64,000 nucleotides of DNA from Mucidula mucida (GCA_015501055.1 JADNYV010000007.1:372001-436000); one strand, 5' to 3'; positions 11,408 to 24,700 are shown, counted from the first letter of the stretch. Program-made: numbers and translations. The notes: generated by a model from the sequence alone, not told the origin.

Positions 11408-11560
11408 TCCTCCCCGTCTTCTATTCCCAAGTCTTGGTCCTAAGTCTTGGTCCTCTCGCTTTGCAATTTGCTTTCAGAATCGTTTATTGCTTGCATTCTT
11501 GGCACACCAATATACCTTCACAACTTCACCACTCTCGCATTACAAGTAGAGTACTGTCAT
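11408..11560 (+). repeat. Local direct duplicate of the 3' flank of the copy-1 gene
   Basis: This segment repeats 10975-11090 in the same orientation with small changes: both contain AGTCTTGGTCCTCTCGC, then TTTATTGCTT, CATTCTTGGCA, ACCTTCACAAC and CACTCTCGCATT. The duplicate contains an extra doubled AAGTCTTGGTCCT. It lies just outside the right end of the duplicated block and is absent beside copy 2. Confidence 0.85.
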
Positions 11561-11827
11561 AGCAACACCTATAGTATTTGCAGCTTCATACACTGTACTG
11601 CATTATTTCTACGTGTATAACTGTACTTATTGTAACCCTCGGGAGGTAATTGACTGCACTAAATCAATATTAGTACTACTTCTACAAACACCCCGGATGG
11701 TTGACTACGCCACAGTACAGGCAAGGTTACTGAAAGTTAAAAACAGCCTCAGGAGTCAGAATGCGAACGCGTTTGTACTAAAGCATCCTAGCATAAAACA
11801 AGGATTCCAAGTCGAATTCAACAAAAA

Positions 11828-11950
11828 TGACCCCTACCTGATTCGAACAGATGGCCTTGTGGATGTACCACATTGGCTACGGCACACCTTGAAGCGCGCT
11901 GTAGCCAATATGAACTGGAATCACACACTCTACCGCTGAGCTAAGGGGTC
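11828..11950 (-). tRNA. tRNA-Trp (CCA) with a 51-nt intron
   Basis: Read on the minus strand, the acceptor stem GACCCCT pairs with AGGGGTC, with discriminator A. The D stem is GCTC/GAGT, and the T arm is ATCTG-TTCGAAT-CAGGT. The anticodon loop TTCCAG gives CCA at positions 34-36. The intron (11864-11914) follows position 37 and contains TTGGC, able to pair with the anticodon, within a hairpin formed by ATTGGCTAC and GTAGCCAAT. One mismatch (A-C) sits at the base of the anticodon loop. No CCA tail is encoded, as expected in eukaryotes. A small open frame across the same bases is a shadow. Confidence 0.88.
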
Positions 11951-11959
11951 TTGGCAAAA

Positions 11960-12640
11960 GAGAGAAACAGCGCTACACGATAGGTAGATTGCTATCTGAC
12001 GTGAGTCACATCATCATCGATGATCAATGATCCTCTCACTTAAAGCCTTCCACCAAGCCTTCCACTGCAAATGGCACGGTAGAATCAGTATGGAATAGTG
12101 GCCTGAAGCGCTAATCGAGCAGACTATTTTCAAAGTCGCGACGTGCACAACGACAAGTCATGAACGCGTCGAGCAAACTCACACGCGACGAAAGTATATT
12201 GACGTGGCGAGTCAATATACGTTCATAGCAGCACGAGTCCATGGTGCATAAGTTCTTCCATCGTTCCTGCCCATATGTTTTCAACTAAACGAGACACATA
12301 AATGTATCGCAGTGGGCGTGCTTCATAGCGTTTGACTAGTCTCGCCTTCGGGAATGCTCAAGTCTCCAGAGCATTGCATCGCGCGCCACTTCTACATCAC
12401 TAGTCCAGCCGCCCCTCCCAAAAAGGCCTTAGGCAATTTGGCAGCACAATCGTATTTTCAACACACTCCGCTCTACCAAAGCGTACATCCACTCATATTT
12501 AAAAGATTAGATAAATAGCCATGCGATATGTAGGAGGATTATAACAGAACAAAAGAGTAAAAACATCGAAAAAGAAAGAGTGAGACCAGAAAACATCGCG
12601 AAATGATATGCTAGGACAAAAGCGTTACAAACCAAATCAT
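11960..12640. other. Intergenic region upstream of the tRNA-Trp and 3' of SOG2
   Basis: About 690 bp with no supportable gene. It includes a perfect 10-bp inverted repeat with a 7-nt loop at 12194-12220 (GTATATTGAC ... GTCAATATAC). The 3' end near 12500-12650 is probably the SOG2 3' untranslated region. Nothing else stands out. Confidence 0.4.
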
Positions 12641-12651
12641 ATTACTGTATA

Positions 12652-15600
12652 TCACCCGGGATCATTGATATCGATACGCTCCCGCGTATCTCGTCCGCGG
12701 AGTCGCCGAATAACAGGAACCTTGAACGACTGCGTGGGTTGCGCACTCCGCGGAGGCTCTGGAGACGTAGCCGTATACGGAAGCTTAAACGCTCCCGTAG
12801 GCTGGGCACTCCTCGTCCGTGAAAGACTCGACATCAACCGGTAGTCATCTTGCAGCCCCACTAAACTCGTCTGGGAGGCCGAAGTAAGCATAGGAGAATA
12901 CGGCCGCGGCGTCGACGTGGACGCTGGCGCAAACGAAGAAACATGCAACAGTATGGCAAACTCCTCCGTGGCGTTGGTCAGCTTGTACATGTTGTTCCTC
13001 AACACGCTAGACCGGGTCCCGTTGTAGGTCTTGACGATGTTGGACAATTGTACAACCGTCTAAGATGTCGTTAGATAGAATTCGAACATGCACATGGAAA
13101 CTTACCCTCAAAAACAAATGGGCGTCGTCCCGCAATGCACCCTTATCCGACGTCATATCTCCGTCCTTCATCGCACAGACAAGATCAGTTAACCTTGTCG
13201 TTACCGACCTGGCCCGGTCGAGGCATTCTCGGGTATCCTTTTGTGCTTCAAGAGCGTCGCCCAGAACATCCTCCATCATATCCCAAACAACCGGAGCAAC
13301 ATCCATTGCGTTTTGAACAGCTTGTATGGCCTCCTTGTCAACTTGAGTTTTGGAACTAGACGGCAAGTCCATAACAGGTGTCCTCGACGGCATCGTTGGC
13401 GACGAAGAACTCGATCCTGGTGAGGAAGCTTGCGATCCAGCACGCGAATGCACCGTCCGGGAGCTCTCTCCTGTAAAACTATGCTGGAGGCTGGTTGGGG
13501 AAGGGGAAGAAACGGTGACAGCCATGGGAGCCAACGTAGCATGTCTCTTGGGAGCACGAAGTGTAGACGACGTGTTACCAGAGAATCCTCGAGATATCGG
13601 CGGTAATGGTACATCATCATACGAAGGCAATGTCTTGCCAATCTCGACGTCTTTGGAGCTGAACGACCCGGCATGCCTTCTCGCCACTCGTATTCGTTCG
13701 ATCGCGCCACCAGGAGGACTGGGTCGCAGGGAGACCAGCGAATGTGACATTTCAGCCGGGGATTGTGATGCGGATGAAGGTGAATAAGGATCAGATCCCA
13801 TCATGGAGATACTGTTCGGCGACGGTATAGGGTATGGTTTCCCTCGCAAGTGAGGTTTGATCGCCTCAATATGAGGCACCATAGCTTGCCACGCCCACGA
13901 TATTTCTGCAGCCGCGCCATACAGCACCAGAATCATGGAGCGCACGTTCCGCACGTCATCACTGCCCGCGATGACCTTGAGCTGCAAGGACAGAACGCTC
14001 ACGGCTTTCCCAAAGACGGCTACGGTATCTTTACAGCTCTCCACTACACCTCGACAGACAGAGGGAGGCGGCAAGGTTTTTCGACTGATTGCATCAAAAC
14101 GGTCAAGGGAGTGTATGAGTTGCATCATGTCCACGCTCGCAGGATCAAGCAGTTTTCGGAGGACAGAAGATAGACGGTCGTCTATAGAATATATGGTATA
14201 ATGCTCCAAAGTCTGATAGATCTGACACACAGCAAATAATATACTGCGCGCGCACTCTATCAAGGAGAGGAGGGGTCTAGGGAGAGCGTCGGACATGGTG
14301 GAAATGGGGAGTGTAGACAGACGTCGGAAATAAGAGTTTCTCTCGAATGCCATCGAGGACGTAATCGGGCGAGTAGGGGATGGATGTGTTGATTCCTTGC
14401 CAAAAGGTCGGTTAGAGCGGAAACCCGAGCTCATCGAGGAGCCTGAATCCTGCCGTGTTGAGAGTGGCGATGGTATAGAAAAGTCGTCTGGGACCGGTTT
14501 GGACTTTAGCGACGGTAATGTAGGAAGGTCGGGAGCTTTTCTTGAGGAAAAGGCGAAACGGGCTGTACGCAAATCAGGCATACTTTTCTTGGCTTGCAAG
14601 TCTACCTCTTGCGTATCTTTGATTCCATTGGGGGCGTAAGATGCGTTTCGTCCATGCTCTTTCGACGAGCGGTCTCCTTTGGCAGATGGACTGGAATGGG
14701 CGGTAGGGTCATTGATAGAGAAAGAATCAGAGTCAGCAGGGCTGGGCAGATAGCTTTCAAAGGAGCGAGTGGGGGAAGTCTCTGCGCTTTCGGAGTGGAG
14801 AATACCAAGATGCAAAGGCGGAGGTCGGTCCAGCTGACCATAAGACGAGGAGGGAGTCTCGATATCCGACTCTGCAATCGAGGATGAAACGGAGAAATTT
14901 GAGTCGATAGAGAATGATCGGGCGTGTGGAGTGACGCCTTCGTCAAATTCAGATTCGGATACAGGAAATCGCGACCAAGCAGCAAAGTTGCTTTCTCTGT
15001 GAACAAGTTAGAGATGTATGATAGATTAGTAAATGACTTGCAATTTGTTCTCGTCTGAAAACACAGCATCTTCGTGATCGGACGTGTCCTTCTCTATCCA
15101 CCTTTGCAACGCATGAACCCAGTCCTTCATTGCTTCTGGAGTTGGAAATCTGGACGGTCGGTCCATTACTGCACTGGGCGGCCATTCAATGGGATTACGT
15201 TCCAGTTCTAGCACTGATAGCTTCTGGAACTTTGAGATATACTCTGGAAGCCTTGTAATCTTGTTGCGCGATAGACAAAACACCTATGGAGACCAATTTA
15301 GATATGACGGGGGTGGAAAGTGGAATATCGACCTTGAGCTTGAGCAGTTCTCCTGGGCGAGGAGGGAGTCGCTTAATCTTGTTGTGGCTCAAGTCCAGTG
15401 TGTCAAGGGAAGGCATTAGAGTAAGCTTGTAAGAATGTCAGATACGAGCTGAAAGACATTTGCGCAACGTACGACTTCCGGAAATACGGTAAAGCAGTTT
15501 CCCTTGAGATTTAGATAGCGTAGACGCGACAGCATCGCGAACTGCATTGGCAGCGTTGTCAAGTGGTTATTGCCCAGCGCAATCCTAGCAGCAGGAGTCA

Positions 15601-15957
15601 GTTCCACTTGAAATGATACTGCCTGCATTTCACGTACCGTTCGACGCGGCCTCCAGCATCGCCCGACTTGGCCCCAGTGGTTGCCAACTCCTCTGCGGCA
15701 GAAGCCTCAATGTCGGTAATGTTCTTTTTCAGGAAAACGAGCGTCACGCCGTGGTCCTCCGACTGCGCAAGAGCGTCCTCGACGTGGGCGCGGGTAAGCG
15801 GTGTCGGTATGACTGAGCCCCGTTTCGACCATTGTGGGGAGTACAGCGCCGACCGGTCGACATCGAGCGAAGACGATGACTTGGACGGCGTCATTGTCGC
15901 CGCCGACGAGGCTCCTAGCAGATCGTGGCGGTCATGGGCTGCCGGCTGGAAAGGCAT
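12652..15957 (-). CDS. SOG2: SOG2-like leucine-rich repeat protein of the RAM signalling pathway
   Basis: SOG2 is an adaptor of the RAM/MOR pathway that acts with the NDR kinase Cbk1 in polarity and cell separation. The start (15957) is followed by a Ser-rich segment and DVDRSALYSPQW. Leucine-rich repeats follow across small exons: IALGNNHLTTLPMQ, LRYLNLKGNCFTVFP, LDTLDLSHNKIKRLPP, VFCLSRNKITRLPEY, LSVLELERNPIEWPP. A low-complexity linker then leads into the long helical SOG2 domain in one 600-codon exon (LLSLIECARSILFAVCQIYQTLEHY, SVLSLQLKVIAGSDDVRNVR, EISWAWQAMVPHIEAI). The last exon holds VVQLSNIVKTYNGTRS and a Ser/Pro-rich tail. Every intron checked keeps the frame. This is the best-preserved long gene in the window. 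Confidence 0.9.
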
Positions 15958-16189
15958 CCAGCGTCGTCGTCGGCGTCCACAAAGTCAACAACAGTGTTCT
16001 TGAACTTTGTGTTACTCTTCGTGGGACTGTGGCTGTGTCCTTTTCTCCGTTTCTACTGCTCAGGCACAGAGCTAACGTACTTCGGCTAGACGCTATAGGT
16101 ACTTGGTAAAGAGACTCTCGCACACTCATTCCTGAATAACAGTCTTCGGATCATTGCAATCATGCTACATTCCGAACAAAGCTCTACAT

Positions 16190-17711
16190 TCAAAACCACA
16201 TGGACACCGAGAAACTAGTATCATTCGCACGCATTGCATGCCACCATCCAGGAGGGAAAAACAGGACATCTCCGGGTTCAAGGGTCGCAAAAGACGCACT
16301 GTGCACCACATTTTCCCAAAAGTCTAGATACTGAGTGTCAACGGTCGTTGAAAACACGTCGACGCGCGACGTGTTGCTCATTGACGGTTCTTTGTGCTCG
16401 GACACCTCATTAGTCGGCTGTAGCGGGGACCGATACGAATACATGTATTCAGAACTCTCCGGAGGTGCCAGCCATACCGACTTGCTTCCGACAACTTGAA
16501 CTAAAGGACTCGGGTTAGATCAGCATCGATAGATGGCAAGTGGCGGTACCGTAAATATTATAGTATGGGTCCTATTACACGTATCAGTCACGCAAGATAC
16601 CGGAGATTTCAGAACCGCGTACAGTATGAGCGGGAGAAACAGTTCCTTTCGGTCCAAACCAAGTGTTTAGAACCAATTGTTCTGCGTTGCCAGGAGGGAC
16701 ATATGTCGGATAGTTCGGTGGGGCAGACGGAGCTGTATATACATAGTCTGGGACGACAAGGTCTTCTCGAAGCTGGGGGAATTGAATGAACATATTATGT
16801 TGGGCGAGATATAAGGGCCCTTCGGATGAAAGACTGTTGAGGGATACCAGGAATTCGTCCCAACCCATCAACTTTTGGGACCAATCGGCGGTCCGATAAT
16901 CTGAGCCAACTTCTACGGGAACGACGCGCCCAGGACCAGTGACGGAGCGCAAGTAGTCCAGAGACCGCCATGGATGCTCATTGAGAGCCGGCCAGTCTTT
17001 TGCGTATCCACGGAGCACAAATGGTTCACCACAAAACTTGGTACGGAAAAGCGACAGAGAAGGTGGCTCTGGAAGAGAAGGCAGTCGGTGATGTGCAGAT
17101 AGAGGCTTTCTAATGAATACCGAGTCGCTTTCAGGAGGTAAATGGGACTGAATGCCTTTGAACGATGAAGCATAGTCCGACTGTATCTTTCCAATAAGAA
17201 AATGGATGGCATCGAATCGGCTAGCGCCACCTGTGATTATTAGAGCCCGATCGAGTATTCCAACAGCCTCGACACAGGTTGACGCGTCAAGATGGGTGAG
17301 GCTGCGCAGAATATGTACGTCCACAGTGAATTGCCTCCAACACAAGATCGACGAGCCAGTCGCGCGTGCCAAGGCTGCGCAAGACATATTCAGTAGCTCG
17401 TCAAGAGCATCCACTGTCTCGTCTGAACTCTCTTTGCACTGCAGCACTGCAGCAGACTTGAGACGTGTAAAGTTGTCCTTTCCGCAGGCTATCGCCACTG
17501 AATTCATTCATGAGTCATGGCTGTAAGCTTTTGCAGAGGGTTTTTTACAGGCCGTCTCCGGTATGTCTTCGTCGTCCAGCCCCTCTAGTAGTTTGTGCGC
17601 AAAGTCCTGCACCCAGCCAGCGGACATGGCGGGAGAAAGCAGAGTACTAGTCACGCGATTTGTCGCGATCGAAGAATTGACAGGCGTCAGCTTTCTCACC
17701 TCATTTTCCAT
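16190..17711 (-). CDS. JmjC-domain hydroxylase, JMJD5/KDM8-like
   Basis: A predicted Fe(II)/2-oxoglutarate oxygenase. JMJD5-type enzymes act as arginyl hydroxylases or proteases on chromatin-linked substrates; the substrate here is unknown. Exon 1 (from MENEVRK at 17711) is joined to an alpha-helical N-terminal region containing IITGGASRFDAIHFLIGKIQ. The cupin core reads FCGEPFVLRGYAKDWPAL, VPVEVGSDYRTADWSQ, YLAQHNMFIQFPQLREDL and NTWFGPKGTVSPAH. Splicing near 16560 gives HTDPYYNIYVQVVGSKSVWL, placing the metal-binding H-x-D. The distal His is in GDVLFFPPGWWHAM. The spacing matches JMJD5 from N-terminal helices to C-terminal cupin. The frame is intact across all introns examined. It sits tail to head with SOG2 on the same strand. 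Confidence 0.9.
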
Positions 17712-18746
17712 TGACCTTTCTAGACTGGGGTCTCGACTGGCAAGTTTGTCGTTTACTTGTAAGTACTAATAATAGTGAAAAGACGAGATGAACAAATGTG
17801 AACGCTCCACGTCACTTTAATACTGCGCAGCGCTACAGCAGGGGATTCCAAGAGAGCAAGACACTATGGCATACGTACAACAGTAAGACGTACATCCCAT
17901 CGATCCTCGATGCTTCTCTGATTCACAACAATTGAAATAGTGGGTACGTCGAAGTTCAATCGAAGCAGCATGTCGGATCACACTCGCGGATACCGAAAAG
18001 CAGATAACACAAACCACATCAATCAGGAAGAGTGAGCAAGGCGCATATAAAATGAGTCCGGGCCAAATCATTATGGAGGGACGAGCTGCACTGCGAAAGA
18101 GACTGGAGACAGGAGGGGTATCCTCAAGGCGGGGGGCGCTCAGCACGTGTAATGGTTGTTCGGAAAACAGCAACTGCCGGCCATGTATCCAGTCGAAAGT
18201 ATCCTTGGCATCCGGGGACGATGCCTGTGAAAGAATATAGCTCAGGACAGAGAACACTCCCAGCTGCTAAGAATATGCATAAATCGGAACCGTTGCCATC
18301 ACAAACTGACGCGCCTGGTGCCAAATGACGTTTTCAACAGCACATCAAGTTCCCGCTAGCTGCTCGACGACTTGCGCAACACTGCTGTAAAGCCAGCTTA
18401 AAGTGCTCACTGTTCCACAGGGTCCCATTGACATTGCCACGCCGTGATTGATGAGCATAGGGTCGAAATTTTTCAATTTTTGTCTTTTTGAGGAGACGGC
18501 GACTGGCGCAGGTGCGGCACTCATGGCTGCTCGTCGTCGAGCTCCTGCCTCTCCCAACGCTCCTGACGATGATGGGGAAAAGGATAGCGCGACAAAAGAA
18601 AGGCGAAAAAAATTCAAGCTCCGACACAACGTGACTCTGGAGGGGAACAATAAAAGGACCAAGGCCAAAGCCAGATCCCCACCCGGTGGCACAGATCCCA
18701 CCCACATACGCGGCCCGGTCGGGCAGTGCACCTTCCTTATACGGCA
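17712..18746. other. Intergenic region between the JMJD5-like and MOT1 starts
   Basis: About 1 kb. It holds a 146-codon open frame on the minus strand (17817-18257) with one hydrophobic stretch (PGLILYAPCSLFLIDVVCVI), but it has no recognisable domain and atypical composition. Overlapping frames at 18334-18804 are equally weak. I call no gene here. The right part is probably the MOT1 promoter and 5' leader. Confidence 0.4.
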
Positions 18747-21700
18747 ATGACCTCCAGGTGCGCATCTCTCCTCTCTTCCGATCGAGCGCTAACTCGATCC
18801 TCACAGGTTGGACCGGCTCCTCCTTTTACTCGACACCGGCTCTTCGACCTCAGTGAGGACTACTGCCGCCAAGCAGCTGGCACAGCTTGCCGTAAAAAGT
18901 GTTACCGGCGATGTTGCTATCGAAGAAGAAATCAAAACAAATCGACACCATGCATTCATCGGCGATCCTTCTTCATGGGCCGAACTAATGGCTGTCGTAG
19001 CCAGAGTTCGTCTTCCGCCTTACGTTAACATGTGCACACTAAATCCGTCCTAGATTATCCCTTTCCTCCATTCAAAGTCATTCGAATCTCGTACCGCCGC
19101 CTCAACCGCTCTTTCTCACATATTCTCTCTCACACCCCTTTGGAGACCAAACAACCTTGAAGATGATAAATCTGACATTCTTGTGTCTCTGCCAGAGCCG
19201 GAATACACTAACTTTTCCGTTCAAGACCTCATAACGCAGGGCAAACTCCTTCTCGCGTCTTCCGGCAAGGAATTCCAGCGGCCCTCTGGGATACTGTCGA
19301 GCGCAGCCGAAGTTAAGAAAGCGAGAAAAGAAGCCATGGGCCGTCTGGGCCTTGACTTTCTTGACAATGTTGCCGATGAGATTGACTTGGACAAAGAGCT
19401 TGCTGACGAGGATGGAGACGTCGAAATGGAACCTGCCCCGCCCACCAGCGGTAAGACGGAGACTCTAGCCCCTCCTTCACCAATGGATGTTTGCGTCCCA
19501 TCCCCAAATAGCGGCGGCGACTCCCGCAGCGGGTCGGTCACTCCGAATACGGATACACCAACAGCCGAAGTCGATCTATCAGCGTTATCAGCGCGCGAGC
19601 GTAATCGGCTCAAGCGGAAACGGAAACCAGGGAACAGTGCTTTCGTGGCTGCGCCGCCTCCACAAGCCCTGGAGCCAAGTATGCCGCCGCTCCTGCTCCC
19701 GCAGGCAACAAGTAAGACCTTCCGATGAATGGAGGCATTTCTATTTTTGACTCTGGTTTTAGAGCCCGCCTCATTGCTGCTGAGGAGAAGGCCAACACGT
19801 CGCGTCTGGGTAGTCCTGCGGCGGCTGCGGCCTCGTCGGATAAAGTCGTTATAGACCCAAGCAAGGGCGGTGCCGTGGCGGCCAAAGAAGTCAAACAGTC
19901 TAGAGCCCTAGAAGTTAAATCTGGCTTTTGGATATGGGACGGAGTGGTGAAGATCCTCGAAGTCAATCTGCTCAGTCCCGCCTGGGAAGTGCGTCACGGA
20001 GCTGCTATGGCGCTACGCGAACTACTGAAAATACAAGGTCAGTATGGTGGTATGCAAGGTACGGAGTTTCCTGTCCTGCATGTTTGTCTCCACCTAATAA
20101 CTTACGCAGTCGACGCGACATGGCAGGAAAATGCAATAGCCCACGAAAAGTGGTGCAATGACTTATCCGCCAAGTTCCTCTGCGTGTTCGTGCTCGACCG
20201 ATTCGGCGATTTCGTCTCGGACCAAGTGATCGCACCGGTCAGAGAGATGGTCTCCCAGACACTTGCTTCTCTCCTCATCCACATGCCGCGGCGCTCTGTC
20301 ATCCACGTGCACCGCATTCTTCTCCAGATGATACAGCAGGATTTCACCATCCCTGCATCCATTGAGAGCAAATCGAGAACGAGGTCGAAGAAGAGCACTG
20401 ATCAAAAGGTGCATATTGGGAGGTCAGGCATGCTGGCCTTCTTGGCATCAAGTACGAAGTTGCCGTTCGGAGCGACCTGTTTACCGGCCATGTTGTGAAG
20501 CAGAGGACTCGGATTTCGATGACTCGGCTAAAGAAATCCTCGTGGTGTTGTCGCTGCAGCTCTTCTCGGGTGTGTTGCTTGTTATCGAAAGTCATGGTTT
20601 ACGCATTCATGTAGATTGAGTGATCCTGATGACGACGTTCGCGCTGTAGCCGCCAGTTGCTTATTGCCCGTCGCCGGGCATCTGGTGGAGCATCTCCCTG
20701 AATCTCTTGAACAAGTACTTGTGGTGCTTTGGCAATGTTTGAGCGACATGAAGGATGACTTGAACTCCAGTGTTGGAGCAGTCATGGATCTGTTAGGTAT
20801 ATTTATTCTTGCGGACCACATTTTTAGTTTGACGCCTCGCAGGTAAACTGGTTGTTTTTGACAAAGTTATCTCATTGCTCGGTAACGATACCTTTGGGTA
20901 GGATTCATCTATTTCTGTGTTGTGATTTGTACTCAGTGTTCACAGGTTACCGCTCTCCAAACTGGCGTGCGCGCTGTTTCCCTTCTTTCGCCATACAATT
21001 GCAAATGTTCGACTTGCTGTGGTGGAGACGTTACACTCCTTCATCGCTGTTGAGTCCCTCCCTCGTGACTGGATTGATACGGCTTTCCTTCGCTTGCTTT
21101 TCCAAAATCTGATCGTAGAAGAGCGTCCAGACATACGGGATGCGACCTTAAAGACCTGGCGGATGGCCTTATCCATCGAAGGTTCAACGACAGAGACCAT
21201 AGTATCTCCTCAGGTCATTCTGGAGTGGTACGCGATTTTGATGACGCCGCTTGGTGTTGCCATAGATCCGTCGACATTCTATCGTCCAGCGAACCTACGA
21301 ACGGAGGGCTGCTACCCGAACGTCACAACGTCGACAAGAACATGCTTTCGCAAGACCTCGCACTGATTTCCGTCGAGATAACACTCAAGGCACGAGTAGC
21401 AGCAGCGACTGCATTGGCGCATTTGATCTCCTTTTGGCCTGGCGGGCTTGAGACATCAGATGCCCTCTTTCAACCTATCCTCACACACTACGTCGAGTCT
21501 TCGAGCATGCTTCAGAAATTTCTCGGCGCCGTCGTTGCCGAAGAGTGGGCTCACGACTACGAAAGGATGTCACCTTCTGGTCCGCTTCTCAACGAGAAAT
21601 CGGCTCTTGCCAAGGACGTCAGCTTGAAGACTCTTGCGTGGCTCCAAGGTCCGCCTCCGCCCGCGTACCACGAGATGACCGTCATGCTCATTCGCATACA

Positions 21701-24700
21701 CACGGATTGTGTCGCCCTTCTTCATTCCTTCAATCAGGATTGCAAACTCCCAATGTCCTCCATACCATTCTTAGGGACGGAGATCGATGTTACTGGAACC
21801 AACCCTCAAGCCTTCACGATCGAGACCGCGCAGGCTGCTTGCGGACCCATGTTCACGCGCCTGAAGGAAAGTTTGGGTAGAACTAAGAAGCGGGAGTTGG
21901 CAGCTATTAGCGAGAAACGCACAGCTATCGTGGCTAATATTGATCGGTACAACGAAGTTAAGGCTCAGCATGATACAAGGGTCTCGGCCGCCTTCGCTGC
22001 AGCATTCGTCGCGTTCAAGAGCACACCCGACAAAGTCAGTCCTATCGTCAAGGGTGTCATGAATGGCATCAAGGTACGTCCATAGTGTTTACTCCTCATC
22101 CCGAGTTTCTAATCATTTTACCGTAGAACGAGGAGAATCTCGATTTGCAGACGCGATCCGCGGTCGCTGTCGCGGCATTCATAGAGTTTTGTACAGGTCA
22201 CAACATTGCGCAACCTCCTGACAAGATCGTCAAGAACCTCTGTACCTTCCTCTGTCAGGACACCGGTCAGACACCGACTTTCGCACATTCACGCAAGCTG
22301 TTGAATGGCGTCTTATCGTTTCAACTCCACCAAAGGAAGGAACCTCCAAGAACGGAAAGGATAGCAAAGACAAAGACAAGGACAAGGACAAGGATGTTCC
22401 TGTACCAGTTCCTGAAGATCCAAAGGCACGATTGTCCCGTCGCGGGGCGGGACTAGCATTCAACGAGCTGTCCCGTAATTCGGCGGGAGGCTCTTGACTC
22501 TCATCCCCAATATGTGGCCATCTATGGCGGGTGGGCTGCTGAGCGCCTTTCCGTCTGATAGTAAGTCTTATATTCAGCATCTTAAGCACCGCGGTTGACT
22601 CTTCCAAAGAAACGCCGGAGGACTGCGACAAATTGATCGAGAAACAATTCGGCCAAGACGTGATTGACTCTCTCAGTGTGCTGGAAGCTGTCGTTCCGAC
22701 ATTGCACGAAGACGTGTGGCCCCGATTGCGGAGTTGTTCCCCATGATATTGTTGGCTCTACGCAGCAAATTCGCTATCATCCGCCAGGTTGCTTCAAGAT
22801 GTATGGCGACAATATGTGACGTGATGACATCGCCGGCTATGCGATATGTTATAGAGCATGCAGTTCCCCTCTTAGGTGACCCGGTGTCGTTGACCAATCG
22901 CCAGGGTGCTACCGAGTTGCTTTATCGTATGTCGCTCATCTACGTGGGATATACGTTCTCATTTTGCGTTTAGACATCGTTCGCAAAGTCGATCTCAAAG
23001 CTCTTCCTTATGTCATCTTTTTGGTCGTCCCGGTGCTAGGGCGTATGAGCGACTCTGACGATGATATACGCTCAACTGCGACCAATACCTTTGCTTCGTT
23101 GGTGAAAATGGTTCCGCTTGAAGTAAGCTTGATCGGTACGGTCAAGTGATGGAGAACTGAAATACCCTTTTTAGGCTGGCCTACCTGATCCACCAGACTT
23201 CCCGGAAGACCTGCTCAAGAAACGAGACGAAGAGAGACAGTTCCTCACGCAGCTCTTGGATGGCAGTAAAGTGGAGCAGTATACGATCCCGACCAAGATC
23301 AACGCCGAGTTACGTCCGTATCAACAAGATGGTGTTAATTGGTTGGCTTTCTTGGCCAAGTATCAGCTGCATGGGATACTTTGTGACGGTATGTTTCTCG
23401 ACCTTTCAGGAAACCGTTCTAAACACACGTAGATATGGGTCTCGGGAAGACTTTACAGTCTATATGCATACTTGCAAGCAAGCATTTCGAACGTGCCGAG
23501 AAGCACAAGGCGACCAAATCTCCGGATGCTGTTCCGTTACCTTCGTTGATCGTTTGTCCACCCACTCTGACAGGTCACTGGTACTACGAGATTCTCAAGT
23601 ACGCCGAGAACTTGAAGCCCATGCTCTACACCGGCAACACTCGCGAGCGACAGCGGCTCCTTTCCAAAGTCTCCTCATACGACGTTATCATCACATCCTA
23701 TGAAGTCGTGCGTAACGACATTTCCAACCTGGAAGGCATCAACTGGCTGTACTGCATACTCGACGAAGGGCACGTCATCAAGAACGCCAAAACGAAGCTG
23801 ACCAAAGCCGTCAAGTGCATCCGCGCGCAGCATCGTGTTCTCTTGTCCGGAACTCCAATCCAGAACAATGTCCTGGAACTGTGGAGTCTCTTCGACTTCT
23901 TGATGCCCGGGTTCTTGGGAACGGAATCGTCCTTTAATGAACGGTTTGGGAAGCCGATATTATCCAATCGTGACGGTAAAGCCAAGACCGGTGAAGCGGG
24001 TGTGCATTTTTACATTGCACATGGGATTTTTTTGCTGAATTTTTCTTAGCTGCTCTTGCATTGGAAGCTCTTCATAAGCAGGTTTTGCCATTCTTACTCC
24101 GGCGACTCAAAGAGGACGTTTTGAACGATCTACCTCCAAGATCATACAAGACTATTACTGCGAGCTTTCTGAGGTGCAGAAGCGACTGTATGACGAATTT
24201 TCCAAATCTCCGGCGAAGAAGAACGTGGATAGCGCGGTGCAGGCCGAAGAGCCAGCAAGGAGGGTGGGAAGGGCCAGCAACACGTCTTCCAATCACTGCA
24301 ATATTTGCGGAAACTTTGCAATCATCCCGCGTTGGTTCTCAAGGATCCTGACGCCATATCTGCTGCGCTCGCGAAGGTCTCCGGGTCAGCGTCAAAGTCG
24401 CTAGATGACATACAACATGCCCCTAAGCTTCTCGCTCTTCGGTAAGCCCCGCTTGTGCTCTCGTGATCGCGTGCTAAATGTATTTCCAGTCAATTGCTAA
24501 CAGATTGCGGTATCGGTGGAGGCGCACCAACCGTTTCGGCTGATCAAGGCAAAAGCGAACTCATTGACGCCGTCTCGGATACGAACAACTCAGCCTTTTC
24601 GCAACATCGGGTTCTCATCTTCTGTCAGATGAAGCAGATGCTCGATATTATCGAGACAGATCTGTTCAAGCAACATATGCCGTCCGTAACGTATATGCGG

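Noticed and set aside
11613..11939. 108-codon plus-strand ORF (MVDYATVQARLL...)
   Set aside because: Its 3' part is the antisense of the tRNA-Trp gene and the rest has no recognisable family.
17817..18257. 146-codon minus-strand ORF with one hydrophobic stretch
   Set aside because: No domain, Cys-rich odd composition, and it lies in the JMJD5/MOT1 intergenic region; not enough to call a gene.
20580..20620. Extra frameshift in MOT1 near LQLFS/LSDPDDD
   Set aside because: A GTTGCT donor three codons further on restores the frame without any missing base.
22560..22610. Extra frameshift in MOT1 near LLSAFPSD
   Set aside because: A 49-nt intron ending at CCAAAG joins to TPEDCDKLIEKQFG in frame.
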